Below, one piece after another: positions 18,807 to 26,875 of a DNA stretch of 64,000 bases. The stretch is from Limnovirga soli (GTDB lineage Bacteria > Bacteroidota > Bacteroidia > Chitinophagales > Chitinophagaceae), in NCBI RefSeq assembly GCF_013106755.1, contig NZ_WHPF01000006.1, positions 331,072 through 395,071 on the forward strand, read 5' to 3'. A model generated the notes under the pieces. That model worked only from the letters and a program-made list of their open reading frames with translations, did no database searches and was not told the origin of the DNA. The position numbers and the translations under genes are program-made. The first letter of the stretch is position 1. Each line of letters begins with the position of its first letter.

Positions 18807-20060
18807 CTAAAATCTTCTTTGAAATCCAACCGCCAGATTGTACTGGTTGCCAAAAGTCTTTGGCAAATATTCCTGATGCGTATAGGCAAAGTTTACAAAT
18901 AAAATATTCTTCTTTTTTATCGACTTATTATACCCAATTGTTGCGCCTTTGGATTTTAATTTATACACATTATTCAATTGTACATTATTTGTTCTGTCAT
19001 CGGGCGATAAACCTGTACTAAGTAATAAATGAAAATAATCATCCACCCCTCCAAAATAATAACGGGTGGTAAAGGCGAATGATTGTGAAATATTGGAATT
19101 GCCAGGTGTTATATAAGTCCTGAAATTAAACCAATAGCTTTTATAGTATTTACCAATAGAACCTGTGTAAATCCAGGTAGCATTGCTAAAATACAAATAC
19201 CTGAAACCGGCATCGGCTTCAAAGCTTTTTGGCAGGTTGGCATATAACGAAAAGCCCGCCCTATACTTTGGAAACACACCTGTGCTATCTGAAAACCCTG
19301 CATTTACATAGCTATAAAAAGTTTTAGAAATTCTGGGATAAGCATCTACTTCCAATTGTGCAGCACTAGTTTGAAAACGGTAACCATAATTAAACCGCCC
19401 AATTATAGATCCTGCTTTACCTCCATGAGAGTATTGTATGGCTGCTATATGCCAGGCATTGGCAAATTGCTTATCAAAGCCTACGTAATCATATCTAAAT
19501 CCAATTTTATTTACTGATGCCATCTCTGCTATACTTTGGGCCAGGGTTCTTGCTTCACTATCCTTAGGGTCAGCTACTAATAAGTTGGTAGTAATGGTGC
19601 TTGCTTCTACATATCTTGTGAGTGCGGCCAATGATTTTGCCTTTTTAAGTTGTAAAATCCTGGAATCGGGATGGTAGTGCAAACCGCTATCACAAATAGC
19701 TAATGCCTTTGTAGGGTTATCATTCCAATATTCCAAATCGGCATATGCTGATGAGGCATCTTCATAGTCTGGCTTTTGCTTAAGGGCTTCTTCAAAACAG
19801 GTACGGGCACTGTCCAATTTACCAGACCATGTATAAACCCTTCCCAGAAAAATACGAATGTCTACATAGGCAGGGCTAATGGCCAATGCCCTATTACTCA
19901 GTTCTATTGCCAAAGGATAATCTTTATTATCAAAAGCTGCTGATCGGGCTTGAACAAAAAGTTCATCGGATGAGGGTGTGTCCTGAGCTAAAACATTATT
20001 TAACGCAACCATTAAACATATAAGCAGCAAAACACAGGGCAAGATTTTTTTAAATTTCAT
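18807..20060 (-). CDS. YaiO-family outer-membrane beta-barrel with N-terminal TPRs
   Basis: A 417-residue exported protein: signal peptide ending VLAQ, two to four TPR helices (about 30-180, with SAYADLEYWNDNPTKAL), then a C-terminal barrel of about 220 residues in the YaiO family. The barrel segment FRYDYVGFDKQFANAWHIAAIQYSH, the DAYPRISKTFYSYVNAGFSD block and the C-terminal YNLAVGFQRRF ending in Phe all fit. TPR plus barrel is the logic of polysaccharide export porins such as PgaA and BcsC. It is transcribed against its neighbours but sits between the kinase genes and the synthase operon, which argues that it is the export channel of the system. Confidence 0.9.
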   Translation of the reverse strand: MKFKKILPCVLLLICLMVALNNVLAQDTPSSDELFVQARSAAFDNKDYPLAIELSNRALAISPAYVDIRIFLGRVYTWSGKLDSARTCFEEALKQKPDYEDASSAYADLEYWNDNPTKALAICDSGLHYHPDSRILQLKKAKSLAALTRYVEASTITTNLLVADPKDSEARTLAQSIAEMASVNKIGFRYDYVGFDKQFANAWHIAAIQYSHGGKAGSIIGRFNYGYRFQTSAAQLEVDAYPRISKTFYSYVNAGFSDSTGVFPKYRAGFSLYANLPKSFEADAGFRYLYFSNATWIYTGSIGKYYKSYWFNFRTYITPGNSNISQSFAFTTRYYFGGVDDYFHLLLSTGLSPDDRTNNVQLNNVYKLKSKGATIGYNKSIKKKNILFVNFAYTHQEYLPKTFGNQYNLAVGFQRRF

Positions 20061-20630
20061 TGGATAGCGGATATTATGGGTTATAAGATTAAAGGTAAAT
20101 ATATTTTATATGCTTAAAGGCAAAAACAATAACCTAAAAAGCCTTATATTTATTACCCACCTCAGGGTGTGCTAATAATTAACACTAAAACTTCATCAGA
20201 ACAGATTTGCTTTATTTGAGTATTGATTGATTTTTACATATATCATTAGAAATGTGTCCTTTATGAGTAAAAATATGTTCATATTGTACTTATATTCCAG
20301 AATATTAAAATAAATTTGGGTATTATATTATTAATCCGAAATAATATAAACCGTACTCCAATTCCTATTTGAAAATGAGCCTTGCCCTTATTACTTGCCG
20401 GTAATTGCCCATTATATAATTAAGTGTTGAAGAGTGCGACGCAAGCGGTGCTGCATAGCAATAAAACTGGTGGGTTAATACTTAATTTCTCCAGTGTATA
20501 CATGCATCATTGATTAGCTTTTGTTGTATTTATTTTTTTGAAACAGGCTGTTTAAAATAGGCAGATAAACCCAAAAAATAAATATAACTTTATAGAATAT
20601 TATTTGTACCCGATTTGCAAACTTTCTACT
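20061..20630. other. 570-bp divergent intergenic region
   Basis: Lies between the yaiO-like gene and the response-regulator operon. On the minus strand TTTTTG-N23-TACCTTTA near 20085-20125 is a weak promoter candidate for yaiO. Copy 8 of the dispersed repeat lies at 20429-20445. Two AT-rich stretches have no open frame. No clear promoter for the plus operon is found. TTTG near 20603-20606 lies within 30 bp of its start. Confidence 0.6.
20429..20445 (-). repeat. dispersed repeat core, copy 8
   Basis: GAAGAGTGCGACGCAAG, then CGGTGCTGCATAGC: the GCATCACCG-type flank also found at copies 1, 7 and 11. Confidence 0.82.
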
Positions 20631-21002
20631 ATGAAACTACTTATTGCCGAGGATGATTTAATGCTGGTAAAAGCCATTGAATTTAAACTAAAAAGAGAAG
20701 GTTATGACCTTGTTATAGTAAATGATGGCAGGGAAGCTTTGCTTAAAATAGCATCTGAAAAACCAGACATTATAATCAGTGATATAATGATGCCATTTAT
20801 AAATGGATTGGAAATCATTAGTACGGTACGCAATGATATGAAACTGGACACGCCCATTATAATGCTCACCTCAGTAGGTTTAGAGAAAACAGTTTTAGAA
20901 GCTTTTGAACTGGGCGCCGATGATTTTATGACAAAACCATTTAGTCCAAATGAACTTGTTGTAAGAATAAGAAAGATTATTACCAGCAGAAAACTACAAT
21001 AG
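20631..21002 (+). CDS. stand-alone response regulator receiver
   Basis: A 123-residue single receiver with all key residues: acidic pair in IAEDDLM, phosphoacceptor Asp in DIIISDIMMPFINGLE, Thr in IIMLTSVG, and the Lys of FMTKPFSPNE. There is no output domain, so it must act by protein contact or as a phosphorelay intermediate. I choose the ATG at 20631. An in-frame TTG at 20604 would add nine residues before the first beta strand and is unlikely. It is the first gene of a five-gene operon ending in the glycan synthase. The Hpt domain of the hybrid kinase at 14513 is the obvious phosphodonor. Confidence 0.9.
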   Translation: MKLLIAEDDLMLVKAIEFKLKREGYDLVIVNDGREALLKIASEKPDIIISDIMMPFINGLEIISTVRNDMKLDTPIIMLTSVGLEKTVLEAFELGADDFMTKPFSPNELVVRIRKIITSRKLQ

Positions 21003-21049
21003 AAAGTGTTATACTTTTTAATTATCCAATAATACTAATACTAAATCCA

Positions 21050-22171
21050 ATGAATAAAATTAATGCAAAAACCATCCTGCTCTTTATCATCATTGCCGGC
21101 CTAACCGGATTTGCGTTGGGCACATTAACCTTGTCTTTCCCTATAAGAGCCATTGTGGATTATTGTGTAAGCAACGGCTTAGATAAATCTACACAAGACA
21201 TGTATGTAAATATTGCTATAATATCTTTTGTGGTAATAACTTTTGTGTTGTCATTTTTTCTAACTAAAAAAGTATTGCAATCTGGCAAAACATTTTCTAT
21301 AGCATTGTTTTGTATTTTGCTGTTAGCGAATGCCGGAAGTTTATATTACTGGATGAATCCAGCGAAATTTACTAAAGCAACAATGTCGGCTGATTCGGAA
21401 AAAACTGGTAATGCCGAGTTCTATTTTGGCTCGATACCCGATGAAGCATTGTTAAAGGATTTAAAAAGCAAGCATTTTATTGGAATAATTTCATTGTTAC
21501 ACCCGGCTGTTGTGCCTTTTGAGCCCAAATTAATAGCAGACGAAAAAGCAATGTGCGCTGCTGTTGGCATTGAATATATATCTGCCCCTATGCTACCCTG
21601 GATAAGTGATAACACTTCCTCTTTAAATGTAATCAAGCAAATTGCAGATTCGGGTAAAGGCAAATATTATGTGCATTGCTATTTGGGAGTAGACAGGGCC
21701 AATATGGTAAAGAACTTTATTGCAAAAAATACACCGCAGGTAAATATTGTAAACACATTACCTACCAATGCCAGAAAAATAGATGAGATCACTGCTTTTG
21801 AAAGAGGTGATATTGTGATGCTGGATAGTAATGTATATTTCACCCCATATCCTACTGACGAAGAATTTCTTACCTATATTTTAGGCTCTAACATAAATAC
21901 GGTGGTATCCATACTCAATCCAAAAAATATAGAAGATACCGGCTGGATAAACAAAGAGGAAAATTTGATGAAATATTACAAATTCCAGTATGCAAACTTT
22001 CCATTTTCAGCTAAACAACCAGATGCAGAAATTGAAAAAATCATTTCAGATATTGCAGCATTACCAAGACCAGTATTGATACACTCTTTTCTAACCAAAT
22101 CTCCGGATGCGGCCAAATTTATTGATGTATTTCACAAATTAAATTCAGCCAATGTTCCTGCGAAAAATTAG
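21050..22171 (+). CDS. membrane protein with tandem tyrosine/dual-specificity phosphatase-like domains
   Basis: A 373-residue protein with three N-terminal membrane helices (about 8-30, 53-72, 82-100), then two similar domains of about 110 residues. The first ends in VHCYLGVDR, a CX5R phosphatase loop (Cys210, Arg216), with a possible general acid Asp187 in PWISD. The second has the equivalent LIHSFLTKSP, where Cys is Ser346 and Arg is Pro352, so it should be catalytically dead. Shared landmarks are FYFGSIPDEALL and YFTPYPTDEEFL, then IISLLHP and VVSILNP. It probably dephosphorylates a protein or lipid-linked glycan phosphate. It overlaps the next gene by 20 bp. The duplication is my reading of the sequence. 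Confidence 0.72.
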   Translation: MNKINAKTILLFIIIAGLTGFALGTLTLSFPIRAIVDYCVSNGLDKSTQDMYVNIAIISFVVITFVLSFFLTKKVLQSGKTFSIALFCILLLANAGSLYYWMNPAKFTKATMSADSEKTGNAEFYFGSIPDEALLKDLKSKHFIGIISLLHPAVVPFEPKLIADEKAMCAAVGIEYISAPMLPWISDNTSSLNVIKQIADSGKGKYYVHCYLGVDRANMVKNFIAKNTPQVNIVNTLPTNARKIDEITAFERGDIVMLDSNVYFTPYPTDEEFLTYILGSNINTVVSILNPKNIEDTGWINKEENLMKYYKFQYANFPFSAKQPDAEIEKIISDIAALPRPVLIHSFLTKSPDAAKFIDVFHKLNSANVPAKN

Positions 22172-23303
22172 AAACTTCTTTATAGTTGTATTGGTTATAC
22201 TCCCGCTGGTGATGTGGACACTATGGTATTTTTCTCCAAAGAAAACCATTAGTGCATTTATTATGGATAAAACTGTTCTGATAGATGAAGGTCTTGAACA
22301 TAAATGTTTTGATTGGGTGCTTAACTATGACCGTTTTGTAAAAAAAGATGGTACTACATATGATAGATCAAAAGACTATTATGGTTTTTTTCCAAAGCCT
22401 AAACAAGAATTTGAAATTAAAGATCTTCAATCCATCAGCTTGTATTCTATTGATCAGTTATGTAAACAATATGATCTATGCTTTTTTACAGACACATATG
22501 GTATTTATAGAAACGAATGGACATCCCAGGTAAATACCGGCAGCAGATCGGGCTTAATGTATGGTGGGCTTACTGAAAAAGAAATTTACTTTCTGCATAA
22601 AATGAAAGAACAAAACAAACTCATTCTTGCAGAATATAATTTTCTGGCTACACCAACAACTTCAACTATAAAATCCAAAGCCGAAAAGGAATTTGGCATG
22701 CGCTGGAGTGGATGGACTGGAAGACATTTTCAAAATCTGGACACCTTCAACAATCCAGACCTGCCACGCTGGGTAGTTACCAATTATAAAAGACTTCATA
22801 ATAATACATGGCCTTTTAAACATGGCGGAATGGTTTTTAACAATGAAGATGAAACAATTGTAATACTGGAAGAAGAGAAAGATTTGGTTATCCCGGTACC
22901 AGAAATTAAAACAAGACCAGATATTATTGCTGAATTCGATTTGCCTTCAAAAATGCGCTATCCTTATTGGTTTGATATTAATTATTTTTCTCCTGAAAAT
23001 GAAGCACTGGCTGTTTATGATATTACCACCACAAAACGTGGTGATTCATTGTTAAATGCCTATAATATCCCTAAAAAATTTCCGGCTGTTGTTCGAAATA
23101 AAACAAATAAACTTTTTTACTATTTTTCGGGGGATTTTAGTGACAATCCTATTGCCTATAATCTCTCCTACTTTAAAGGAACACCGGCACTAAAATCGTT
23201 CTTTTATACTAATGACATTGACGACAGAAGAAGTTTTTTCTGGAAATATTACCGGCCATTGGTAACTAAAATTGTAAATGATTATTATTTAACCATACAA
23301 TAG
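22152..23303 (+). CDS. unrecognised membrane-anchored protein of the polysaccharide operon
   Basis: A 383-residue protein with one N-terminal membrane helix (about 9-28) and a large exported or cytoplasmic domain. The part YDLCFFTDTYGIYRNEW, then GGLTEKEIYFLHKM, KLILAEYNFLATPTT and FGMRWSGWTGRHF reads like a Rossmann-type alpha/beta fold of the class I glutamine-amidotransferase-like group, but I see no Cys-His-Glu triad, so this is only a hint. The tail is rich in aromatic residues (SFFWKYYRPL). The ATG lies inside the end of the preceding gene, so translation is probably coupled. Context between phosphatase-like, HEAT and GT2 genes ties it to glycan synthesis. Confidence 0.6.
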   Translation: MFLRKIRNFFIVVLVILPLVMWTLWYFSPKKTISAFIMDKTVLIDEGLEHKCFDWVLNYDRFVKKDGTTYDRSKDYYGFFPKPKQEFEIKDLQSISLYSIDQLCKQYDLCFFTDTYGIYRNEWTSQVNTGSRSGLMYGGLTEKEIYFLHKMKEQNKLILAEYNFLATPTTSTIKSKAEKEFGMRWSGWTGRHFQNLDTFNNPDLPRWVVTNYKRLHNNTWPFKHGGMVFNNEDETIVILEEEKDLVIPVPEIKTRPDIIAEFDLPSKMRYPYWFDINYFSPENEALAVYDITTTKRGDSLLNAYNIPKKFPAVVRNKTNKLFYYFSGDFSDNPIAYNLSYFKGTPALKSFFYTNDIDDRRSFFWKYYRPLVTKIVNDYYLTIQ

Positions 23304-23308
23304 AAAAT

Positions 23309-24436
23309 TTGAATTCTCTACTAACCATATTCAATGATTTTGCCGCGCCTTTTCTGGGGTCTCACTACCGTGAGTTTAAATATTTATTTCTTTTTTATCT
23401 TGTAATTTCCTTTTTGGCACTTACTATTACCTTATTTATTATAGTTATTTTCCATAGGGGTTCTAAAACTATTAAAGCCATAAGAGATGAAAAAGTATTT
23501 AAACTTTTTCAGTCTGTTATTACAACAGTAATGTTTTATGAACCGGATGATGTGCTTTACGAAAAAGAATTAAATCACTTTCAAACCAACTATCTCAATA
23601 AAGACAGGGCTAACAAGGATATGTTGATAGCTGAAATATTAAAACTAAACAGTCAATTATCAGGCGATATTACTATTAAGCTCCATGATTACTATATATC
23701 CTCGGGTTTGGTAAATTACTCATATGATTTACTAAACAATAAAAAATGGCATACCCAGGCAAGGGGAATAAGGCAACTATCTGATATGGCGGTATTGGAG
23801 GCTTATGATAAAATTGCAGCTAAAATAAGTACCGGAACCAGGTTGCTTAATCACGAAGCCCAATTAGGTATTCTGCGTATAAAAGGTCCGGAAGCCTTGA
23901 ATGATTTTCTACATATTAAAACCTATTTGTCTGAGTGGCAGCAAATAAATATTCTTTCCATCATTGATAAATTTGAAAAAAACACATTCCCGGATTTTAG
24001 GCCATGGTTAAGCTCTCCCAATCATTCACTTATTCAAATGGGAGTGAGATTAATTGTAAAATTTCAACAGGTAGATGCTATTGACAATTTAATATTGTTA
24101 CTGCACCATGAAGATGAAAGCATCAAAAAAATTACCATTTGGGCTATGGGCGAGCTATTTGTTGACTCAGTAATACCTACACTGATTGAACATTTCGAGG
24201 AAAGTAGCGATAGCATTAAAATTGAAATTCTGCAAGCAATTTCAAAAATGGGTAATGATGATTGTTTAGCATTTTTAAAGGAAAAAATCACGAACAGCGA
24301 TTTTAACATTAAACTGGAAGCAGCCAGAAGCATAAAACTACTATTTGGCATCAGCACTTTAAATGAACTGCAACCAGAAATGGAAGATGAAACAACAAAG
24401 CTAATTATTGAACAAGTAAAAACAGAAAATCTATAA
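23309..24436 (+). CDS. membrane-anchored HEAT-repeat protein
   Basis: A 375-residue protein with one membrane helix near residues 25-48 (YLFLFYLVISFLALTITLFI), followed by helical repeats. The clearest HEAT units lie in the last third (DNLILLLHHEDESIKKITIWAMGEL, then IPTLIEHFEESSDSIKIEILQAI and CLAFLKEKITNSDFNIKLEAARSI). No catalytic motif. I use the TTG at 23309, five bases after the upstream stop, because no in-frame ATG precedes the membrane helix. Its stop overlaps the synthase start (TAATG), so the two are translationally coupled and probably made in fixed ratio. HEAT proteins are scaffolds, so it may bind the synthase or the receiver protein. Confidence 0.78.
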   Translation: MNSLLTIFNDFAAPFLGSHYREFKYLFLFYLVISFLALTITLFIIVIFHRGSKTIKAIRDEKVFKLFQSVITTVMFYEPDDVLYEKELNHFQTNYLNKDRANKDMLIAEILKLNSQLSGDITIKLHDYYISSGLVNYSYDLLNNKKWHTQARGIRQLSDMAVLEAYDKIAAKISTGTRLLNHEAQLGILRIKGPEALNDFLHIKTYLSEWQQINILSIIDKFEKNTFPDFRPWLSSPNHSLIQMGVRLIVKFQQVDAIDNLILLLHHEDESIKKITIWAMGELFVDSVIPTLIEHFEESSDSIKIEILQAISKMGNDDCLAFLKEKITNSDFNIKLEAARSIKLLFGISTLNELQPEMEDETTKLIIEQVKTENL

Positions 24437-25890
24437 TGGATAGAATTATCAGTTTTTTGGCAGATTTTTTTAATATTGGTATACTGGTATTTGGTATAAC
24501 TATTTTCCTTTCCTATATAGTACTTAGTTATATATCAATGCTGGCTTTAAAAAAGCACCTGCAAAAAAACAGTTTTCAAAATACGGTGCCTTTATTATCC
24601 TCACCGCATATTCCCGGAATATCATTAATTGCACCGGCATATAATGAAGGTAAATCTATTGTAGAAAATATCCGTTCATTGCTCTCATTGCATTATGCCA
24701 CCTACGAAGTAATCATTGTAAATGATGGCAGTAAAGATGATAGCCTCCAAAAAATGATCGAAGCCTATCACCTGGAAAAAGTGGTATTTGCTGTTAATGA
24801 ACAAATATCTTCAAAAAAAATCAGGGGAATTTATAAATCTGTTTTACCTGCATTTAAAAAACTAATTGTAGTTGATAAAGAAAATGGAGGAAAAGCAGAT
24901 GCGCTAAATGCTGGCATTAATGTGGCTACCTACAATTACCTTACCTGTATAGATGTTGATTGCGTACTGGAACAGGATTCACTTCTAAAAATGATAAAAC
25001 CATTTTTAAACAATAAAAAAAGAGTAATTGCATCTGGCGGTGTAATCCGAATCGCCAACTCCTGTGTTATCGAAAATGGAAAACTGGTTGAAGTAAAAGT
25101 ACCATCCAGTTATATTGCGCGAACCCAGGTTATTGAATACATGCGTGCCTTTCTTATCGGCCGTATGGCCTGGAGCCATCTGGACGGTTTATTGCTTATC
25201 TCAGGCGCATTTGGTATGTTCGATAAAGAAATTGTTATTAAATGTGGCGGCTATAATACCAAAACCGTAGGAGAAGACATGGAACTTGTTGTTCGCATGA
25301 GGCGCTATATGCACGATAATGAACTTATTTACAAGGTATCCTTTATACCGGATCCTTTATGCTGGACAGAAGCCCCCGAATCATTTAAAATTCTGGGACG
25401 TCAACGTAACAGGTGGACAAGAGGCACTATGGAAACCCTTTGGATTCACCGAAAAATGATGTTTAACTCAAAATATGGGCTGCTTGGCTTCCTTAGTTTT
25501 CCATATTGGTTTTTATACGAATACCTGGCTCCTATTGTAGAATTTGTAGGCGTGTTTTTCTTCTTCATTTTTGCCTTATTAGGTATGGTAAACTGGCCAT
25601 TTTTCTTTCTTTTATTGGCTTTTGTGTATTCATTTGCCATATTTTTCTCTATGCTTTCTATTTTCTCAGAAGAATTCACCTTTCATCAATACACCAAAAA
25701 AACCGATATCCTTAAACTGGTATTAACTGCCTTTCTTGAACCCGTTTTATTTCATCCATTCATTGTCTCCAGCAGCGTACAGGGTAATATCGATTTAATA
25801 GACGGCAAAAAAGAATGGGGCGAAATGACCAGAACCGGATTTAGCAAAAAAAAGGTAGTTACCAATGAGCCTGTACCATCGCCTCAATAA
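24436..25890 (+). CDS. processive family 2 glycosyltransferase (polysaccharide synthase)
   Basis: A 484-residue membrane synthase: one N-terminal helix, a cytoplasmic GT-A domain and three or four C-terminal helices. Catalytic motifs are all present: VNDGS (Asp97), DVD (173-175), GED (279-281) and the processive QRNRW at 323-327. The family includes PgaC, hyaluronan and cellulose synthases, which polymerise and extrude the chain. The insert between residues 115 and 150 separates the first two motifs. With a YaiO barrel, a TPR export domain and an LTA-synthase-like decorator in the locus it should make an exopolysaccharide. The polymer cannot be predicted, and no deacetylase, PilZ or c-di-GMP gene is present. 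Confidence 0.9.
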   Translation: MDRIISFLADFFNIGILVFGITIFLSYIVLSYISMLALKKHLQKNSFQNTVPLLSSPHIPGISLIAPAYNEGKSIVENIRSLLSLHYATYEVIIVNDGSKDDSLQKMIEAYHLEKVVFAVNEQISSKKIRGIYKSVLPAFKKLIVVDKENGGKADALNAGINVATYNYLTCIDVDCVLEQDSLLKMIKPFLNNKKRVIASGGVIRIANSCVIENGKLVEVKVPSSYIARTQVIEYMRAFLIGRMAWSHLDGLLLISGAFGMFDKEIVIKCGGYNTKTVGEDMELVVRMRRYMHDNELIYKVSFIPDPLCWTEAPESFKILGRQRNRWTRGTMETLWIHRKMMFNSKYGLLGFLSFPYWFLYEYLAPIVEFVGVFFFFIFALLGMVNWPFFFLLLAFVYSFAIFFSMLSIFSEEFTFHQYTKKTDILKLVLTAFLEPVLFHPFIVSSSVQGNIDLIDGKKEWGEMTRTGFSKKKVVTNEPVPSPQ

Positions 25891-25960
25891 AAGCTCTACA
25901 TTTTGCAGTAAAAAAATCAGGTAAATTATTAGCCCGGCATAAGGTTAATAAGCACCTTTA

Positions 25961-25980
25961 CTTGCGTCGCACTCTTGTAC
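25961..25980 (+). repeat. dispersed repeat core, copy 9
   Basis: CTTGCGTCGCACTCTTGTAC preceded by ACCTTTA and, 28 bp upstream, AGCCCGGC: a full-length example of the common flank. Confidence 0.9.
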
Positions 25981-26052
25981 TGCAACAAAAAATGCAACAA
26001 AACCAGTTATGCAAATATGTTTTGTAATAGTATATTTATAAAAACAAAACAT

Positions 26053-26634
26053 ATGGGCAAAGGAAGACTAGAAGCTTTTAGCGATGGAGTAATTGCCATC
26101 ATTATAACCATTATGGTATTAGAACTAAAAATACCACATGGAGATACGCTGGAAGCCATACAACCATTATTTCCGGTACTAATCAGCTATATATTAAGCT
26201 TTGTAAATATTGGCATTTATTGGAACAACCATCATCACCTGTTTCATGCAGTACATCGTGTAAGTGGTAAAATATTGTGGGCCAATCTTCATTTATTATT
26301 CTGGTTATCATTAATGCCTTTTGTAACTGCCTGGATGGGTGAAAATCATTTTACCACACTGCCAGTGGCATTAATGGGTGTAGATTTATTTATGTGTGGG
26401 GTTGCCTACTTTATACTCACCAAAAAAATAATTCACCTTCACGGCAAATCCTCTAAAGTGGCGGAGCTTATTGGCATTGATAAAAAAGGGGCATATTCTG
26501 TGCTGGCGTATTTTACAGCCATATTTACTGCATATATTCATCCCTATATTAGCCTGGCTATTTATGCATTGGTAGCAGCTATTTGGTTTATTCCCGACAG
26601 GCGTATTGAAAATAAAATAGGTGAAATTGAATAA
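26053..26634 (+). CDS. TMEM175-family potassium channel protein
   Basis: A 193-residue membrane protein with six predicted helices. GRLEAFSDGVIAIIITIMVLELK is the defining RxxxFSDGVxA helix of TMEM175 (DUF1211). Bacterial members are tetrameric potassium-selective channels with a hydrophobic pore lined by Ile/Leu, as here (IAIIITIMVLEL). WNNHHHLFH in the third helix region is also typical. I start at the ATG 26053. Earlier in-frame starts lie inside the dispersed repeat and give no family similarity. It stands alone. Confidence 0.9.
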   Translation: MGKGRLEAFSDGVIAIIITIMVLELKIPHGDTLEAIQPLFPVLISYILSFVNIGIYWNNHHHLFHAVHRVSGKILWANLHLLFWLSLMPFVTAWMGENHFTTLPVALMGVDLFMCGVAYFILTKKIIHLHGKSSKVAELIGIDKKGAYSVLAYFTAIFTAYIHPYISLAIYALVAAIWFIPDRRIENKIGEIE

Positions 26635-26674
26635 GCCAGCCAATCCAATGTACAAATTCCCTGCTGCTACCTAA

Positions 26675-26725
26675 CCCGAACGATGAACCGAGCGTGGCAA
26701 GTAAAGCCCCATCATTGTGGCTTAG
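26675..26725. repeat. possible single copy of another small intergenic repeat
   Basis: CGAACGATGAACCGAGCG then TGGCAAGTAAAGCCCC is GC-richer than its surroundings and ends in the same GTAAAGCCC that borders several dispersed cores (for example 51208-51216), without the TGCGTCGCA centre. Only one copy occurs here. Confidence 0.3.
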
Positions 26726-26875
26726 CTGGTGTCATACATTAAATTAGGATAAATGGTAATAGATTGTAAGAAAGTAAGCTTATTCTTGCATAGCTATCTA
26801 ATACTGTTTTTTGAAACCTGTTAGCTTTATCAATCGGCAGTAATAAAAGATGGTGGCTAACAATAGCAGGTATTT

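Noticed and set aside
18605..19021. 138-codon plus-strand open frame
   Set aside because: It overlaps the terminator and the 3' part of the yaiO-like gene on the other strand. Its sequence is the antisense of a clear beta-barrel.
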